A DNA stretch of 23,839 bases, taken from positions 1 to 23,839 of the forward strand of contig DASUKS010000195.1 in the NCBI GenBank assembly GCA_036278595.1, in the 5' to 3' direction. Shown here in pieces: positions 22,575 to 23,839 of this stretch. The stretch comes from JADMII01 sp036278595. GTDB taxonomy: Bacteria; Chloroflexota; Dehalococcoidia; DSTF01; JACRBR01. Position 1 is the stretch's first letter; every line of letters begins with the position of its first letter. Below the pieces are notes generated by a model. The model was not told the DNA's origin and did not search any database. It worked only from the letters and a program-made list of their open reading frames with translations. Made by a program: the position numbers and the translations under genes.

Positions 22575-23708
22575 ATGCTGACGCGCCTCGACGACTACCT
22601 CGTTCACCAGACGCCGGACACCATCGACCACGTCGCGACGGGCGACCGCAACTTTTATGACCGATACTACTTCAACGCGCACACCCTCGACGGCGATGTC
22701 GTCATGGTCGTCGCGATGGGCCAGTACCCGAACATCGGCGTGATCGATGCGTTCGTCTCCGTGCTCGTGGGCGGCACGAAACAGTACATCGTTCGGGCGT
22801 CGCGCGCGCTCGGCGCCGAGCGCATGGACACGAGCGCCGGCCCGATCGGCGTCGAAGTGCTCGAGGGGCTACGCCGAATGCGCGTCGTCGTCGAACCGAA
22901 CGAGCACCAAATCGAGCTCGACATGACGTTCGAGGGCAGCATCTCTCCGATCGAAGAGCCGCGCGTCTTTCGCCGCGCAGGCAACCGCGTGGTGATGGAC
23001 TCGATCCGCCTGACGCAGCTCGGCCGCTGGTCCGGCACGTTGAAGGTCGAAGGCCAGACCTACAATGTGGAGCCGTCGTCCTGGTGGGGCGGCCGCGACC
23101 ATTCGTGGGGCATCCGCAGCGTCGGCGACCGCGAGCCCGCGTCCGCACCGGCGCCCGATGCCGGCCCGCCCGGCATTTTCTGGATGTGGGGCCCAGCGCA
23201 GTTCGAGGAAGCCTGCCTCCTGTACAGCTGCTTCGAGGACGGCGCCGGTCACCGCTGGTTCGAAGGCTCCGAGCTGCGCTACGGCGACGGCGACCCGCGC
23301 GGGAGCGAATCCCTGCGCATCGTGCGCCACGACCTCACGCTCGTGCCCGGCACGCGGACGTTCGAGCGGGGCAGCGTCACGCTCTCCCGGCCGGACGGCC
23401 GCGAGCTGACCGTGCGGATGGAGCCGAAGGCCGCGATCTACATGGCGGGCGCCGGCTACGTGTACCTGACGGACGGGTGGCGGCACGGGCAGTACCACGC
23501 GCCGCTCGCAGTCGAGGGCGAGGTGTGGGACCTCGGCGATCCGGCGGTACGCCAGCGCGCCGCGGGCCAGACGCAGACGGTCTGTGACTTCCACGTCGAA
23601 GGTATCGAGGGGCTCGGCACCGGCCACGGCATCTTCGAGCTGCTTCTGCTCGGGCTGTACGAGCCGTATGGATTCCGCCAGTGGACGGACGTCGCGCCCG
23701 CGAAGTAG
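22575..23708 (+). CDS. Lipocalin/CrtC-like protein (probably DUF7064/DUF7065 type), function unknown
   Basis: The 377-residue soluble protein is rich in beta strands and carries SSWWGGRDHSWGIR near residue 167, a motif I associate with a family of uncharacterised actinobacterial and chloroflexal proteins of hydroxyneurosporene-synthase-like (double lipocalin) fold. The N-terminal half has DRYYFNAHTLDGDVVMVVAM and GVIDAFVSVLV; the C-terminal half has YMAGAGYVYLTDGWRHGQYH and ends in FELLLLGLYEPYGF. No signal peptide is seen. The ATG at 22575 has GGAG upstream. It lies between the DinB-fold gene and a further gene cut by the window edge. The family name is from memory and should be treated as tentative. 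Confidence 0.6.
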   Translation: MLTRLDDYLVHQTPDTIDHVATGDRNFYDRYYFNAHTLDGDVVMVVAMGQYPNIGVIDAFVSVLVGGTKQYIVRASRALGAERMDTSAGPIGVEVLEGLRRMRVVVEPNEHQIELDMTFEGSISPIEEPRVFRRAGNRVVMDSIRLTQLGRWSGTLKVEGQTYNVEPSSWWGGRDHSWGIRSVGDREPASAPAPDAGPPGIFWMWGPAQFEEACLLYSCFEDGAGHRWFEGSELRYGDGDPRGSESLRIVRHDLTLVPGTRTFERGSVTLSRPDGRELTVRMEPKAAIYMAGAGYVYLTDGWRHGQYHAPLAVEGEVWDLGDPAVRQRAAGQTQTVCDFHVEGIEGLGTGHGIFELLLLGLYEPYGFRQWTDVAPAK

Positions 23709-23750
23709 CGCGCACAACATCGGGCGATGACGAGGGAGAAGGATAGAACG

Positions 23751-23839
23751 ATGACGGCAAGCTACACGCGCGAGGGGCTTCGCGCCGAAGTCCAGACGTT
23801 CCTGCAGATGATCGCCGCCGGCCGCGTGCCCGGCGCACC
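23751..23839 (+). CDS. 5' end of a further gene, cut by the window edge
   Basis: An ATG at 23751 follows GGGAGAAGGA (23734-23743) by 7 bases and opens a frame that stays open for 29 codons to the end of the window. It begins MTASYTREGLRAEVQTFLQM, an amphipathic helical start. There are too few residues to name a family. An in-frame ATG at 23727 is possible but the ribosome site favours 23751. It follows the lipocalin-like gene by 42 bases and probably belongs to the same operon. Confidence 0.6.
   Translation, partial: MTASYTREGLRAEVQTFLQMIAAGRVPGA

Overview
The window is high-GC chromosomal DNA with tightly packed genes, several GTG and TTG starts, and many 4-base stop/start overlaps. No insertion sequence, phage gene, tRNA or CRISPR array was seen. 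The gene content suggests a member of the Chloroflexota, perhaps near Dehalococcoidia. It includes a DUF3090 protein, a DnaQ-DinG fusion, a YabE-type 3D-domain protein beside rsmA and ispE, a Bacillus-type large SRP RNA, and a K+-independent membrane pyrophosphatase. The taxonomic placement is inference, since no marker gene settles it.

Left part (1-6850). A DUF3090 gene (minus) diverges from a GltD-like iron-sulfur flavoprotein (plus). A HxlR-type regulator follows, then a plus-strand run coupled by ATGA/GTGA overlaps: a FAS1-like dehydratase half, a MaoC hydratase half, a PaaI-like thioesterase and a two-domain rhodanese. This run meets a minus-strand operon tail to tail. In transcription order that operon is nitrilase, AlkA-type DNA glycosylase and a small zincin-like metallopeptidase.

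Middle (6975-15100). A complete large SRP RNA (Alu and S domains) lies between the nitrilase and a plus-strand group: YabE/3D cell-wall protein, rsmA, ispE and a small four-helix membrane protein. The yabE-rsmA-ispE order recalls Bacillus, without rnmV. A PHP-domain phosphoesterase, a DinG helicase with an N-terminal exonuclease domain and four Fe-S cysteines, and a GNAT acetyltransferase follow.

Right part (15090-23839). A minus-strand operon encodes a CCA-adding enzyme, a small protein with a PHD/RING-like eight-ligand zinc signature, and a small membrane protein. Divergent from it is hppA, whose leader has an intrinsic-terminator hairpin and a repeated GACGGAGG that could let the hairpin's 3' arm pair with either the hairpin or the hppA Shine-Dalgarno. 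A perfect 13-bp stem separates hppA from a convergent long-chain acyl-CoA synthetase gene. A DinB-fold protein, a lipocalin/CrtC-like protein and the first codons of a further gene end the window.

The points most worth following up are the PHD-like bacterial zinc finger, the hppA leader, the nuclease plus Fe-S helicase combination in DinG, the split hot-dog/rhodanese operon, and several promoters placed so close to start codons that the mRNAs would be leaderless.
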